28,927 nucleotides of DNA from Nemertoderma westbladi (GCA_032718475.1 JAUCBJ010008024.1:1-28927); one strand, 5' to 3'; positions 9,601 to 20,025 are shown, counted from the first letter of the stretch. Translations and numbers: made by a program. Notes: a model not told the origin generated them from the letters alone.

Positions 9601-10830
9601 TGTAAAAGCTTTTGTGGGATAACTGATACGTTTGCCTTTGCTGGCCAGTTCTCCCCCAGGCGCTGGAATACTCTAAAAAGGTTTTCTAACTGTATATATA
9701 TTCCCCTCGCCCGCAAGGTACCTTTACAGGTGTTTTAACGGACATAAAAATCATTCTGCTATATACGTGTTTTAGCGGACATGGTAAGACAAAAAACTTG
9801 TAATGCACCAACCACCTTTCACAGCTTAGCCGTGATGATTCATATTACGACATCTAGCAGCTGGTTGCTGACATGGAAACAGCCATTGGACGCGTGGTTC
9901 TTTGTTTGGCTTGGGCCAATCAGGGCGGTTTTTCCTGTCGACGTGTAGCTTTTCTGCCGATCATAAGGAGAGTGTTCAGTCTTACTGTTTTTTCTTGATA
10001 CTTTGTTGTTATTGCTGTCTAAGCCAGAAACACCGGCATTTTTGGATAGATACTGCTGTACCGTAAACTGCTTGAATTATCGAAAGTATAAACTGTTACC
10101 TAATCTCACGAATCGAATATCACCTAACTCATTAATCATATTGTTTGTACTGTTATTTTACCGTCAGTTATTAATTGTAAATATTTGTTGATGGAAATAT
10201 TGCTATTTGGATAATACGGATAAATCACCCAATTCCCAATTTTCTTGATAACACTACAGGTTAGAGAGACCGGCTATACATAACAATTGCGATTTATATT
10301 AATGTGGTGTGTATTGAATCCAATGTTATTTAGCAGACCCTACGTGAGTCAATTACTGCTCTCTTTATGTGTGATCAAATGTACTGACTGTCGGCAGAAT
10401 AGTGTGTATGATTGTGATTGGTAACAAAGTATTTCCTAAAGAATACGTTTTATACTTTAATCATAAGCAGTATCGTTGCGTTTAGTATAAGTCTTAGTTC
10501 TGTTTAAATAGATAAAGCGCCACGTCCTAAAGGAACTGTTAATATTTCCCGAAAGCCAATAATATCTGTCAGAGATTAATTATTAACGATCTATCGAATA
10601 ATACATTAGGTATACACTGCAACCTTACACTGTAATAATACAATTCAAGCATCCGAATTCAGTCTCCCGGGTGTAGATCCATCGGGTGAATGATCGCGCA
10701 TGGGCTGACTTCGGCTAATGTTTTGCGTATTAGCATAAATTATTGTCGTATGCTAAAGTGGTTTTAATTAACTAAAAGACATATAAATTTTGGCAGGTTA
10801 AACTGCTAAAGGTCTTCGAAAGCGCGAACA
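9601..10830 (+). repeat. 5' LTR of the BEL-type element
   Basis: A 1230-bp direct repeat with a 3' partner at 20677-21905. It starts TGTAAAAGC and ends GCGAACA, the usual TG..CA ends. A TATA-like sequence at 9693-9701 (TATATATAT) could start transcription, which would place the start site near 9720. I found no canonical AATAAA poly(A) signal. Differences from the 3' LTR include C/T in TTTAGCGGAC, two changes in TGCCGATCAT, one extra T in the GGCATTTTTGG run, and single changes near 10140, 10271 and 10811. Confidence 0.96.
9693..9701 (+). promoter_or_regulatory. Candidate TATA box in the 5' LTR
   Basis: TATATATAT lies about 93 bp into the LTR, with GC-rich sequence just downstream. The same sequence occurs in the 3' LTR near 20769. 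It is the best candidate core promoter for the element RNA; no other support is available. Confidence 0.5.
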
Positions 10831-10957
10831 GTAACAGTTTATAATCTTATTGCAGTAGGCAATAAGGTTGCAAGTGTAGGCATTAAATACAGTAAAATAC
10901 TGTTCTGTCGAACAGTAACAGTTTACAATCTTATTGCAGTAGGCAATAAGGTTGCAA
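10825..10957 (+). repeat. 84-bp-period direct repeat at the LTR/leader boundary
   Basis: A 49-bp segment at 10825-10873 recurs at 10909-10957 with one mismatch. The segment includes the last six bases of the LTR (CGAACA), so the LTR end plus leader start has been duplicated in place. The primer-binding site would be expected here, just after 10830. The sequence GTAACAGTTTATAATC does not begin with the usual TGG, so no primer tRNA could be assigned. Confidence 0.9.
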
Positions 10958-11194
10958 AATACCGTAGTGATCGGTAAAACTGAACCGGTACTTTGTAGGT
11001 CAGTAGGCCTAACTGTCATCACCGGTACCGGTACTGCTGTACAAGTACATTTAGTATTATTCGATTTGATTATTGTATACCGGTAGGCTGTTTAAGAGAT
11101 TAGGGACTGTACACCCCTTGTTTCTTTTGGAGCTTACTTATTTCTGTCAGTTTTATTTCCTAGTAAGTTAATATTGAGCTGAAGACGTGTAAGT

Positions 11195-11766
11195 CTGCTC
11201 AGATTGTTCAGATAATTGTAGGCTGAGCTGCTGTCTGACTGTGGTTGGGTTTGGAGAGATTACGGCGTGTGTAGAGTTTGTCTGATAAAGTGCCGTTAGT
11301 AAGTTGGGGCAGTCATAATTGTAAGGTCAATCCCCTCTTAAAGAGTAAGTCGTACTACCGTGTTAGCACGCATACTAACTAACAGTTTCAGAGTCTGCAT
11401 ATACCGTAGTTTATTTAGGCTTGATCGTAGTCTGCCAGTGTTTTGGCCTGTGTTTGTTTGTGTGGTCTGTTCAGGTACCGTAATAGTTATTACTCAAATA
11501 TTTGTAGGCTGGATTGTTGTCTAGCTATTTTTAGGTCTGAAGGGATTGCTGCGTGTGTAGAGTTGGTCTGATCAAGTGCCGTTAGTGAGTTGGGGCAGTC
11601 AACACTGTAAGGTCAATCCCCTCTTAAAGAGTAAGTCGTACTACCGTGTTAGCACGCATACTAACTAACAGTTTCAGAATCTGCACATACAGTAGTTGGT
11701 TTAGGCTTGATAGTAGTCTGCCAGCGTTTGGTTTGTATTTGTTTGAGTATTCTGTACGGGTAGCGT
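11195..11766 (+). repeat. 286-bp tandem repeat in the leader
   Basis: Two head-to-tail units, about 11195-11480 and 11481-11766, align throughout with moderate divergence. A core of 73 bp is identical in both (11320-11392 and 11606-11678). It contains CCCCTCTTAAAGAGTAAG, whose TCTT/AAGA part can pair with itself, and ACTAACTAACAG. Perfect conservation of the core against drifting flanks suggests it is functional RNA or DNA. Confidence 0.9.
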
Positions 11767-12710
11767 AATATTTATTATTCAGAGTTTATGCGATTATTCG
11801 CAACATTCATGTCCCCAAGTTTATTCCTACAGTAATTGTGCTTGTTATACATACCGTTATAGTTAAACTAACCCCGGTACTACATCAGGGCTGCTTGGCG
11901 TAGGTAAAGACTGACGACTTTGTGCTTCGGTCACTCCAGCAGATGCCGTGGTTCTTTTAACTGTTCAAGTATATTTAACTACTGATTATTTGTTATACCG
12001 GTACTTGTACCTAATTTAGGGTTTAGAGTACAGTGCCTTCCGAAGTAATTAGTGTAGGCAGTATATTTGTGTTGTAAAGTGGTTGATAGGCACATTCGTT
12101 AGCTCTATTAGCTTCTGGGTAGGAACAATCCGTGATACATAACGTAGTACCTATAGCGATACGGTTATAGGTCGTCAGGCGGTGGTATTTTCCTATCTGG
12201 ACAGTACAATATATTTACTACTACTTATTATTTAAATACCGTAGTACCCTGTCCTTTGTAATAGCCAGAAATCTAACCCTTTGTTGGACTGGTTTGTAGA
12301 CTTCCTGTAAAATTACCCTAAAAATTCGTACGTCATATTTTGTTGTGTTTAATTAGAGAATTAATCTCACCCGTATCGTAAGTAATTTGTAGTATTAAGT
12401 AACTTAGGTAAATTAGAATTATCAGTTTTAGTGTCAAATAAATAGCACTTCACTGAGAGCGCTCAGCTTCTGTGTAGTGACCCCCAGAAATAATAACATT
12501 TATTTCAAATATTGACAAAAAACCCATATAAACGGGTATATAAATATTATAAATCAAATCAAACGATTTATAAATAGTAGGCCTGCCATACAACAACTAG
12601 GTCTTACTATCAGTTGGACTACTGCTTAAATAACGGTAATAAAGTAAGTTAAAGTAACTAAGTAACCCTAAAATATTCAGGAATTCAATTATTCTAAAAA
12701 TAATTGACAT

Positions 12711-12960
12711 ACCGGTACTCACTATAGGCTTATTATATTTATTTCTATAAATTTGAGCTGAAATCATACCGGTACTCTGTAATTAATTCTAGTCCAGAAT
12801 TATACTTATATACTATAAGTGTAAGCTGTATACCGGTATTCATTATAGGCCTACTATATATATATATATTTGTGCTAAAATTATACCGGTACTCTGTGAC
12901 AAATCTAGTCTGTAATAACACTTATATATTATAAGCATACCGGTATTCTAATATATTGTA
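12711..12960 (+). repeat. 118-121-bp tandem repeat with TACCGGTA motifs
   Basis: TACCGGTACTCACTATAGGC at 12711 is matched by TACCGGTATTCATTATAGGC at about 12832. The internal TACCGGTACTCTGT recurs at about 12768 and 12886. Each unit also has a CTAGTC..AATTATACTTATATA-type stretch. The self-complementary core TACCGGTA occurs at several other places in the leader. Confidence 0.75.
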
Positions 12961-13083
12961 TATATATCACGTTCCACTGAGTAACGGTACCGGTAATAAA
13001 TCGCTAGGCTTGCGGTCATACTGAATTACTAGATTTGCTTTAACTGAAATTATAGTAGTAGACATTCAACTGTATAACTAAAC

Positions 13084-16000
13084 ATGTCTGACACTCAGCA
13101 AAACCTGTCGGACAGTCTGATCGAGACCACTATCTGTGATTCAGATAGGAGTGTGGAGCGAATAAAAGAGAAGTTCGGCTCACCTCCTACTGTAAAAAAG
13201 GTCATCCCTCCAGTAGTATCAGACCCTAGGCTAGTCCACCATAGGTCCATCATAGGCACTCGGGCACAGGTAAAACGGGACCAAGAGGCAGCTGTCCTAT
13301 CGCAGCAACATCTTGGTCAAGAACCTACTTCCCAGAGACCGGATAGCTCCAGCAGTTCGGATACTGTAGAGTTGACTCCCGAACATGGAGTGCAGATGGC
13401 TGATACAGTCTACTCGGACCCCCTTCTTACTCTTCCTGCTGCAGTGCTGACTACTATACTCATTGCGGTGGAAGAACATCAAACCGACTGGGCGAAGAAT
13501 AAGCAAGCGACCCAAGATAATTACGCGGGATACGCCAGGGAAGAATTGAGATCTATTGTTGAATCACAATGGAACTTTCCCGGACTCGGACTTCCGTTTG
13601 ATATGTCCGAGGCTACTTGGGAAGATATACACAGGATGGGAGTGGCAAAAGATACAATGGATCCAGCTGTTTGGAAGAGGTCGGCAGCAGGATATGTGCA
13701 GGGATTCTTCGGATCCTTGGAGCGATTGGAGGAACAACTGTTTCGACAACCTCACGGACCTCAAGAGCAGGAAGAACTGCTATATCAAATACGCGAAAGA
13801 ACCCTACGCATTCGACTAATCCTCTCAGCCTTTGAGGAAACTTCCAAAAGAAGACAGGACACGTCGCTGCAGGTTGCTGTCAAAACTTGGCTACATCGAG
13901 TAGATCTCAAAGTACAGGAAACAGCCCCGTGGAAATCCCAGCTGGCTGAGAGATCAATCTATGAGGAACCGACTGATGTCTCCGAACAAACTGATGTCAC
14001 CCTTGCTCAAGAGGAAAGCGAAGAGGCCGCCGAGAAACCGCGAACTAGAGACGCTATCGACATTTATTTGTCCGACTATCAGCGATTCCTAGGAGACGAA
14101 GAGTTGAGGAGACGGCTACATGGACTTTCCCCTAATAGTGAAGGAACCAAGCTTATATTGGACGCGATCGATACCGAAATGTTAGCTGCAAACCAAGCTG
14201 AATGTGATGAAAAACTCCGTCTCACTAGAGTCCGAGAAGAACAAATAAAGAAAAGAAGGATAGAGGAACAAAAGGCGGCGGCTACGGCAGAAGCAGAAGC
14301 AGAAAGAAAGGCAGCGGCGGCAGAAGTAGAAGCAGAAAGAATAGCAAAAACAAAGGCAGCGGCGGCAGAAGCAAAAGCGGAAAGGGCAGTGGCCGAAGCA
14401 GAACGGAGAGCCTCTGAGCAGACTACCCAACTGGAGTTGGAAAATCTGCAAGAGACACAAGACAGTATAAATAAACAGTTTACTGCTAATCAAATGCAGA
14501 TGATGAGAAAATCTACCCCCAAGCGCCAGGGGTACACCTCATCGGAGGAAGGTGATACTACCGATCCTGAAGGCGGAGGAAATAGATCTCATCTAAGTAG
14601 GCGTAGAAAAACATATTACCGTCGTAAATTGCCTGATTTGCCCCCAGCTGTTAAAAGACAGCTAACTAGCACAAATTTAGGTAGTGCAGAACCCATAGAA
14701 CAATTTATCCAGGTCAAAAGACTCCCTACTATAGTCGATGAACCTGAAATAATTAGGCCTGTAGTTCCCAAAGTCACTTCTGTGCTAGAGACCCCTACAC
14801 TTCCAGAGCTTAACTCTAAATTCCCTTTACATAGCACTACACTGCCTGTACCCGGTGGAACAGTCCATTCAAATACCCCTGTCCAGATAGCAGAGAGAGA
14901 AATCAATAATTTGTCTCCCGTCGTCCCGCGTCAGCCCGCTACTATGTTGGCGACTCCCGCTTCGGCGGTTGAGTGGGTGGAGGAGGGACGGCGGGGGATG
15001 AATCTCCTGTTAGGACAGATGCAGGAGACTGTCCACCAACTTAAGGGAACAGTGAGGGAAGGTAGAGCAGAGTTGCAAGAAGTGCAGCAAAGTATCGCGC
15101 TAGAACGCGACAAATTGGTCAATATGCAAAAGGGCATACCAATACCCCCTGTAACATTGTGTCAACCTGTTAGGTCTGAAGTATTACATGCGCAAGGTGT
15201 GGAGCCTACACGCATCTATACTGCTAGTGAAGTTGAAACTCCTATAGCAAACCCTATTAAGGGTGATTATAGACCTGTTATTAATGATATTCCCTATAGA
15301 CCTGATAATGATCCGAGAAATTTATATACCGATAATTCGATATTAAATAACACGATGGTCCAAGAAAGCTTTACGCGTCAGATGGCTAGAACAGAAGCCC
15401 GCCAAGCGGTCAAAGTGGGAGAGATCGTCAAATTCAATGGAGATGAGATGAAATGGTTACCTTTCAACGAATATTACAAAGATAGCATACAGAACTCTGT
15501 ACTATCTAATGGAGAGAAACTTAGATTCCTCATCAAGTGCTTGGAAGGACCTCCCAAGTTAATGGCGTTAAAGTTTATTGGACATCCAGATGGATTAAGA
15601 CAAGTTTGGGATACATTAAACATCAGGTATGGTAACAAGGATAACATAGCTAAGTATTTGTATGCAAAATTAGTAGCCCCCCGACACTTCCTTAGTAGCG
15701 GGATTATAGAATTTTCCGATGAAATTCAAGAGATCTGTAGACAACTGGACTGGTTAGGTAAGTCGCATGAATATCAGAGTTCCATGGTCATTGGAGCCGT
15801 AGTCTCTACTTTACCAAAGGGTGGAGTATGTACGCGCTGGGACAAGAAAGTGTTGTACATGAATGAACAACAACGACGAAGTCCTACCATGGCTGATCTC
15901 ATGTCCCTCTTAGATAGTGAAGTAAAATTACAACTCATAAGGCAGTCCAGAGAGAAAACATCGGAAAATAAGGTAAGTGAGAAACCCGTTTCTAGGAGAA

Positions 16001-17691
16001 GGATAATACCAGTGTGCTACACTGACGACGGCGAAAGCCAAGCTTCTCAAGAAGAGGACAGCGGGAAAGACACCGAACGATCTTACTATGACAACAAGAC
16101 CTATAAAGACGTAAGTAAATACAAGTCTCGAACCAGTGACAGGAGAGAACAGGTAACAACAACTCCTCCTACGTCTCCTAAGAGAATTCACGGAAGAAAG
16201 CCCGAAGAAAGAACGAGAGTGCAGAACGTTAACCAAGTTAAGGTGAGTAACATCAAACCAAAATGTGCGCTGTGCGACGGGCCCCACCGTTTGAGTGCGT
16301 GTGCAGAATTCCTAAAGAAATCCATGGCAGATAGACGTGGAGTCCTGTGGGATAAGCGGTTATGTTATAACTGTCTCAGACGCGGACACCAGCGGCGAAC
16401 CTGTTACTCTGACGCAAAGTGTGCAAAGTGTGGCGCGAAACATCACATTTTGTTACACAGTGAGTTCGAACGAGACAACCCGAGTCAGGTAAGTGCGCCC
16501 GAACTACATGTCCAATTCAGTGATGTGAACGACACTGACCAAGGTTCTGAGTGGGAAGGATTCTATACAGACGAATTCTCCGATGCCAACGAATCCTGTT
16601 ATCTAATAAATACCACAGTGTATCGAGCACTTACGGATGAAAAGGACACTGACGAGTTTACTCCAACTCCTTTTGACAAACAACCATCTTGGAAAGTTCC
16701 AACTTCCAACATAGGAATAAGAGAATTTCCTGTAGTGCAAGTTCGAGTTCATGGTCCCAACAAGAGTTACATAGTGAACGCCCTACTTGACTCCGGCAGC
16801 ACAGGAACATTCATCGATCAAGAACTAGCCGAAGATATCTTTGCTGGACAACCCAAGTTCCGGACTAAATTGAATATGTCAGGAATTATACAGGTTTGGA
16901 AATCTACCATAACGGCAGATTACTATGTAGGTGCGTTGTCCACCCCCCAGGATAAATTAGGAGCACAAAGTATAAGGTCAGTAAAAATGGTGGCTATAAA
17001 GAACTTTGCTACTACTCAAGCAGAACCTTATAACTGGGACGAGGACGAGTGCATCCAACATCTTGAGATACCTCGATTCCAAACCGATTATCCTGGAGTG
17101 CAAATACTCATCGGCCAAAACGCGCATGAGGCGCTCGAGCCATTAGAGAAACGGCCTGCTCAACCACAGCCACTACAAACCTATGCGGTAAGAACTAGAG
17201 TAGGTTGGTACTTCACTGGCCCTTCCCGTAGAACTCTCAAAGAGAGATTCCCTCAACAACAGGTATACCAAGTAAAGGGGGAAGTGGAGAGCAGTGATGT
17301 GGACGACCCAACTGAGGGAACACCATACTCCTCAGATAATGACGATATTAACTCCAATGTAGATCAATGGAGACATTGCCTTGGGACGATTAATCCAGCC
17401 GACATCGCTTCCAGAGGAGCAACTCCTCAAGAACTGATAGATACTCCAGGCTGGTTAGGTGGATCCGACTCCTTAAGTAAAGAAGAAGAAGAATGGCCTC
17501 CTCATCTTACCACGGCAGAAATTAGACAGGCCAAGGGAGCGGAGAAAGTAACACAACAACTCAATCGCCCAGCTAGTCGTTTATGTTTACTGGAAAGAGA
17601 CCGAAAACTGTCCGAAAACTATGGAAGGCAAGATACTCTTCCTACGACTACTTCCCTAATCCGGCAAATATCTAGGGACTCCATAACGTGA
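13084..17691 (+). CDS. Gag-protease polyprotein of the BEL-type element, lacking RT, RNase H core and integrase
   Basis: This intact 1535-residue frame starts at an ATG and stops with TGA at 17689-17691. Residues about 374-460 are a charged Ala/Glu/Arg-rich helix, probably a coiled coil. Residues about 784-955 resemble the Gag-like DUF1759 region of BEL elements (FNGDEMKWLPF..). Cysteine motifs follow: C1061-C1064, a clear CCHC knuckle (C1094, C1097, H1102, C1107), and CAKCGAKHH near 1113. The aspartic protease has LLDSGSTGTFID with Asp1236, then a RTRVGWYFTGP motif near 1375. The frame then jumps to DQWRHCLGTINPADIASRG (Trp1429), which is normally the end of RNase H. About 600 or more residues (RT and RNase H) are missing, and the integrase after the EEWPP segment is missing too. 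The product could form capsids and cut itself, but could not copy or integrate DNA. Confidence 0.93.
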   Translation: MSDTQQNLSDSLIETTICDSDRSVERIKEKFGSPPTVKKVIPPVVSDPRLVHHRSIIGTRAQVKRDQEAAVLSQQHLGQEPTSQRPDSSSSSDTVELTPEHGVQMADTVYSDPLLTLPAAVLTTILIAVEEHQTDWAKNKQATQDNYAGYAREELRSIVESQWNFPGLGLPFDMSEATWEDIHRMGVAKDTMDPAVWKRSAAGYVQGFFGSLERLEEQLFRQPHGPQEQEELLYQIRERTLRIRLILSAFEETSKRRQDTSLQVAVKTWLHRVDLKVQETAPWKSQLAERSIYEEPTDVSEQTDVTLAQEESEEAAEKPRTRDAIDIYLSDYQRFLGDEELRRRLHGLSPNSEGTKLILDAIDTEMLAANQAECDEKLRLTRVREEQIKKRRIEEQKAAATAEAEAERKAAAAEVEAERIAKTKAAAAEAKAERAVAEAERRASEQTTQLELENLQETQDSINKQFTANQMQMMRKSTPKRQGYTSSEEGDTTDPEGGGNRSHLSRRRKTYYRRKLPDLPPAVKRQLTSTNLGSAEPIEQFIQVKRLPTIVDEPEIIRPVVPKVTSVLETPTLPELNSKFPLHSTTLPVPGGTVHSNTPVQIAEREINNLSPVVPRQPATMLATPASAVEWVEEGRRGMNLLLGQMQETVHQLKGTVREGRAELQEVQQSIALERDKLVNMQKGIPIPPVTLCQPVRSEVLHAQGVEPTRIYTASEVETPIANPIKGDYRPVINDIPYRPDNDPRNLYTDNSILNNTMVQESFTRQMARTEARQAVKVGEIVKFNGDEMKWLPFNEYYKDSIQNSVLSNGEKLRFLIKCLEGPPKLMALKFIGHPDGLRQVWDTLNIRYGNKDNIAKYLYAKLVAPRHFLSSGIIEFSDEIQEICRQLDWLGKSHEYQSSMVIGAVVSTLPKGGVCTRWDKKVLYMNEQQRRSPTMADLMSLLDSEVKLQLIRQSREKTSENKVSEKPVSRRRIIPVCYTDDGESQASQEEDSGKDTERSYYDNKTYKDVSKYKSRTSDRREQVTTTPPTSPKRIHGRKPEERTRVQNVNQVKVSNIKPKCALCDGPHRLSACAEFLKKSMADRRGVLWDKRLCYNCLRRGHQRRTCYSDAKCAKCGAKHHILLHSEFERDNPSQVSAPELHVQFSDVNDTDQGSEWEGFYTDEFSDANESCYLINTTVYRALTDEKDTDEFTPTPFDKQPSWKVPTSNIGIREFPVVQVRVHGPNKSYIVNALLDSGSTGTFIDQELAEDIFAGQPKFRTKLNMSGIIQVWKSTITADYYVGALSTPQDKLGAQSIRSVKMVAIKNFATTQAEPYNWDEDECIQHLEIPRFQTDYPGVQILIGQNAHEALEPLEKRPAQPQPLQTYAVRTRVGWYFTGPSRRTLKERFPQQQVYQVKGEVESSDVDDPTEGTPYSSDNDDINSNVDQWRHCLGTINPADIASRGATPQELIDTPGWLGGSDSLSKEEEEWPPHLTTAEIRQAKGAEKVTQQLNRPASRLCLLERDRKLSENYGRQDTLPTTTSLIRQISRDSIT
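14206..14460 (+). other. Ala/Glu coiled-coil repeat inside the gag ORF
   Basis: The codons repeat variants of AEAEAERKAAAAE, a purine-rich internal repeat (GGCAGCGGCGGCAGAAG occurs twice). It predicts a long charged helix, probably an oligomerisation arm of Gag. The minus-strand open frame rich in Cys/Phe over this stretch is a shadow of it. Confidence 0.75.
17320..17367 (+). other. Internal deletion junction in pol
   Basis: Upstream protein sequence matches the linker after the protease, and downstream sequence matches the last residues of RNase H. The join lies in this short acidic Asp/Asn/Ser-rich segment. Full-length BEL elements have reverse transcriptase and RNase H here. The frame is preserved across the join. 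Confidence 0.75.
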
Positions 17692-18234
17692 TCACATTTG
17701 GAGTGGGTGTATGACTATATTATTTTATCTATTTTATTACATTTTATATGCGAACTTTATTATGTACTTTATTATAATCGTTTTATTTAATTTTATTTAG
17801 TAAAATGTTATTTTAGAATGTTTAGTAGATTAGTGCAATATATTAGTGTTTATTACGTACATAATTACTTATAATATATATTTAGTGCGACGGCAAGAAG
17901 TAATTATTTTCTCTTTCCTTACTGTCCGTATTATATTATAAATGCGAGACTATAGTAAGATGACATGTCAGTACTTCTTAAAGTACAATAAAGCCACTAC
18001 TATATTTAAGTATTATTGGTAGGCAGAGTATTAGGAATGCAAAGTTCAGATCCTCGTGTCTCGGCTAAACCAAGCTCTGGGTAGACCTTGGAAACGACTT
18101 GCCTCTTCACACTGACATTGCTTCGTGCGATATTGCTCTTCTACCTTATAACAAATAATACATATAGTAGCGTGATGTCCCTCTAACAGTAGCGTCAATC
18201 GCAAATAAATCTGTTAAACTTTTTGACCATCTGT

Positions 18235-18510
18235 AATTCTAGTCGATTAAGATATCGTGGCACCCACCGATATACTTGAAAGACAAATTCTAGAATCAGT
18301 GGTTAACGTCCCCAGACAAGTTCTGGAATAAATTGGTGCCCATCCTAGATATTAATTTAATATTTATTAAAATCTTTAAAATTCAGATCCGTTAACAATT
18401 CTAGTCGATTAAGATATCGTAGCACTTACCGATACTCTTAAAAGACAAATTTCATAGAATTGAGGATCTTATGTCCCCAGATATGCTCTGGAATAAAATT
18501 TGTGTCAATT
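18235..18510 (+). repeat. 162-bp-period tandem repeat
   Basis: AATTCTAGTCGATTAAGATA at 18235 recurs at 18397. The units continue in parallel through ACCGATA..CTT.AAAGACAAAT and GTCCCCAGA..CTCTGGAATAAA. Divergence is moderate, so the duplication is older than the LTR pair differences. CTTGTCTGGGG-type text is partly self-complementary. Confidence 0.8.
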
Positions 18511-19121
18511 TAACATCAAATAATAAAATTCACGGGAATAAATTTAAATTCATATTCAAATGAATTTCATAAATTGTCATTTTGTGCAATTTATAACATT
18601 CCCAAAATTCCAGTAATTAATAGATCATGGGAGCGGAGATTCATATTGAGTGTATTAGAGTGTGAGAATCTCCAACATATAGTCAATAGCCGATAAAATT
18701 TATAAAATCATGCATAAAGAGGATATTGACAATTAAAGAATTACTATTAAATAACATCCCAGATCTGTATGCATGAGAATTACCCTAATTCTACCGCTAG
18801 TTTTCCATAATGTCACCATGGCAACACCCACGCTAGAATTAGAAGCAAGTTAAAGTAACAATAAAAGGCTTGCCCATTGCGTAGCATAAGAGTATACATA
18901 GCGCTATTAGTATCCAAGGATACATAGTAAATACGTGACATTCTGGAAGACACTGACTAACGGACAAATGGCATGCATGTGTGCAGTAAGTAATGATTGT
19001 ATGGAATTTGTGCGTTTATAGGTGAATGTTACTACTAAAGTGTGTTTACAGTAGCTAATCGCAATTGTAAAATAGCCCTAACTCTACCGAGATAACCTCA
19101 AGTGGATTCAAGCCTTTGGGA

Positions 19122-19225
19122 CGGACAGTGGTGGGACTTGTGCCGGTTATCGTTGTCGTGCTGTGCTACATGTTGGCGTAAACACTGCGACAGCGGTACA
19201 TCGGCGCTGAGAAACCCACTGTCCG
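19122..19225 (+). other. GC-richer block with a 10-bp stem
   Basis: CGGACAGTGG at 19122-19131 is the exact complement of CCACTGTCCG at 19216-19225, enclosing 84 bases. The block is GC-richer than its surroundings and lies just upstream of the second coding region. It could be a structured RNA signal such as a packaging, export or initiation element. Confidence 0.45.
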
Positions 19226-19308
19226 GGGGCAAAAGGCCTAGTAGGAAGCGACGCCCGCTTACCTAAAATATTAACTTATATTGATATTAACAAACTCAGA
19301 TAGCAGAT

Positions 19309-19707
19309 ATGACGGAATTGATAGAAGATGACCTTGGTATTAGAGAGCGATATACTCTACCTTTACAAGCGTTTGTGGATAGCTTGATACGCGGTGAAGC
19401 TGATCCGACTATTACGGAGGACGATGGTCGCTATATCGAACCGCCGATGTCCCAGGAACAACTTACGCGCGAAGCGGACTATAGAAAATTCACCGCTCGC
19501 TATACGAATCGTAATGGTACGTATATGGACTTCTTAACTACCGGCCATCCTACCGATTTACATGATACGGACGATGTAGACACCGAAAGGGAAATGGTTC
19601 TATTTAAATATCATACCCAGCGGCGTCGTAACGATAAACCGAGAATAGATCACGAAAATTCTATTCGTAACAGACTGGGAAGACGAACCAATATGTCTGG
19701 AATCTGA
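19309..19707 (+). CDS. N-terminal open segment of the second coding region
   Basis: A 132-codon frame from an ATG, acidic in its first 100 residues (DDLG, DDGRY, DTDDVDTEREM) and basic near the end (RRRND, RLGRRTN). No known domain is recognised. If the TGA is a true end, this would be a small standalone protein. The open, cysteine-rich continuation directly downstream in the same frame argues that it is only the first third of a longer product. Confidence 0.6.
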   Translation: MTELIEDDLGIRERYTLPLQAFVDSLIRGEADPTITEDDGRYIEPPMSQEQLTREADYRKFTARYTNRNGTYMDFLTTGHPTDLHDTDDVDTEREMVLFKYHTQRRRNDKPRIDHENSIRNRLGRRTNMSGI

Positions 19708-19983
19708 AGAGATTCAGCCTATCGCGCTCGGAACAACGACAACGATTACATCCTAGAATGGTATCAAGGTCCACAGTGTCTCACTGCGTACGATTATCGC
19801 CATGCCAACTATGTTTCTCGGCAACGTTGTCGGTTATGCGCATCGAGAGACCATGTTACGCCCATGGACACAAACGTCCGCTGTTCCTATTTCCACGAAC
19901 AACCGGCGATGGAAATTTATTGCGCGTATTGCAGATTTAATAATTTGCATATTTTTGCGGTTTGCCCTCAATTTATGACTCAA

Positions 19984-20025
19984 TGTCACCACTGTCAACT
20001 AAAGGGACACGCCAGTTTCGATTGC
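19984..20025 (+). other. CCHC zinc knuckle motif in the second coding region
   Basis: In the frame of the upstream ATG the residues read C-x2-C-x4-H-x4-C, with glycine before the histidine. This is the retroviral-type zinc knuckle that binds single-stranded nucleic acid. It sits just before the frame break. Confidence 0.75.

Larger units (their letters stand above)
10958..13083 (+). other. Leader of the BEL-type element, non-coding
   Basis: About 2.1 kb without a long open frame. It holds the 286-bp tandem repeat and the ACCGGTA-rich repeats listed below. In LTR elements this region carries packaging and translation-control signals, but none can be pinpointed by eye. Confidence 0.6.
17692..19308 (+). 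other. Non-coding region between the two ORFs of the BEL-type element
   Basis: No open frame of note. It is AT-rich with a tandem repeat (18235-18510) and a GC-richer block near 19115-19265. A pyrimidine-poor acceptor-like TTTACAG near 19050 could serve a spliced message for the downstream region, but this is only a guess. It occupies roughly where integrase would lie in a complete element. Confidence 0.6.

Noticed and set aside
10831-10850. Standard primer-binding site right after the 5' LTR
   Set aside because: The sequence does not begin with TGG and matches no tRNA end that I can recognise by eye.
13297-13515. Minus-strand and alternative-frame open frames inside the gag ORF (also near 13556-13835, 14182-14493, 14616-15137, 15928-16287)
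   Set aside because: They overlap the intact 1535-codon frame and show composition forced by it, such as Cys/Phe-rich text opposite the Ala/Glu repeats.
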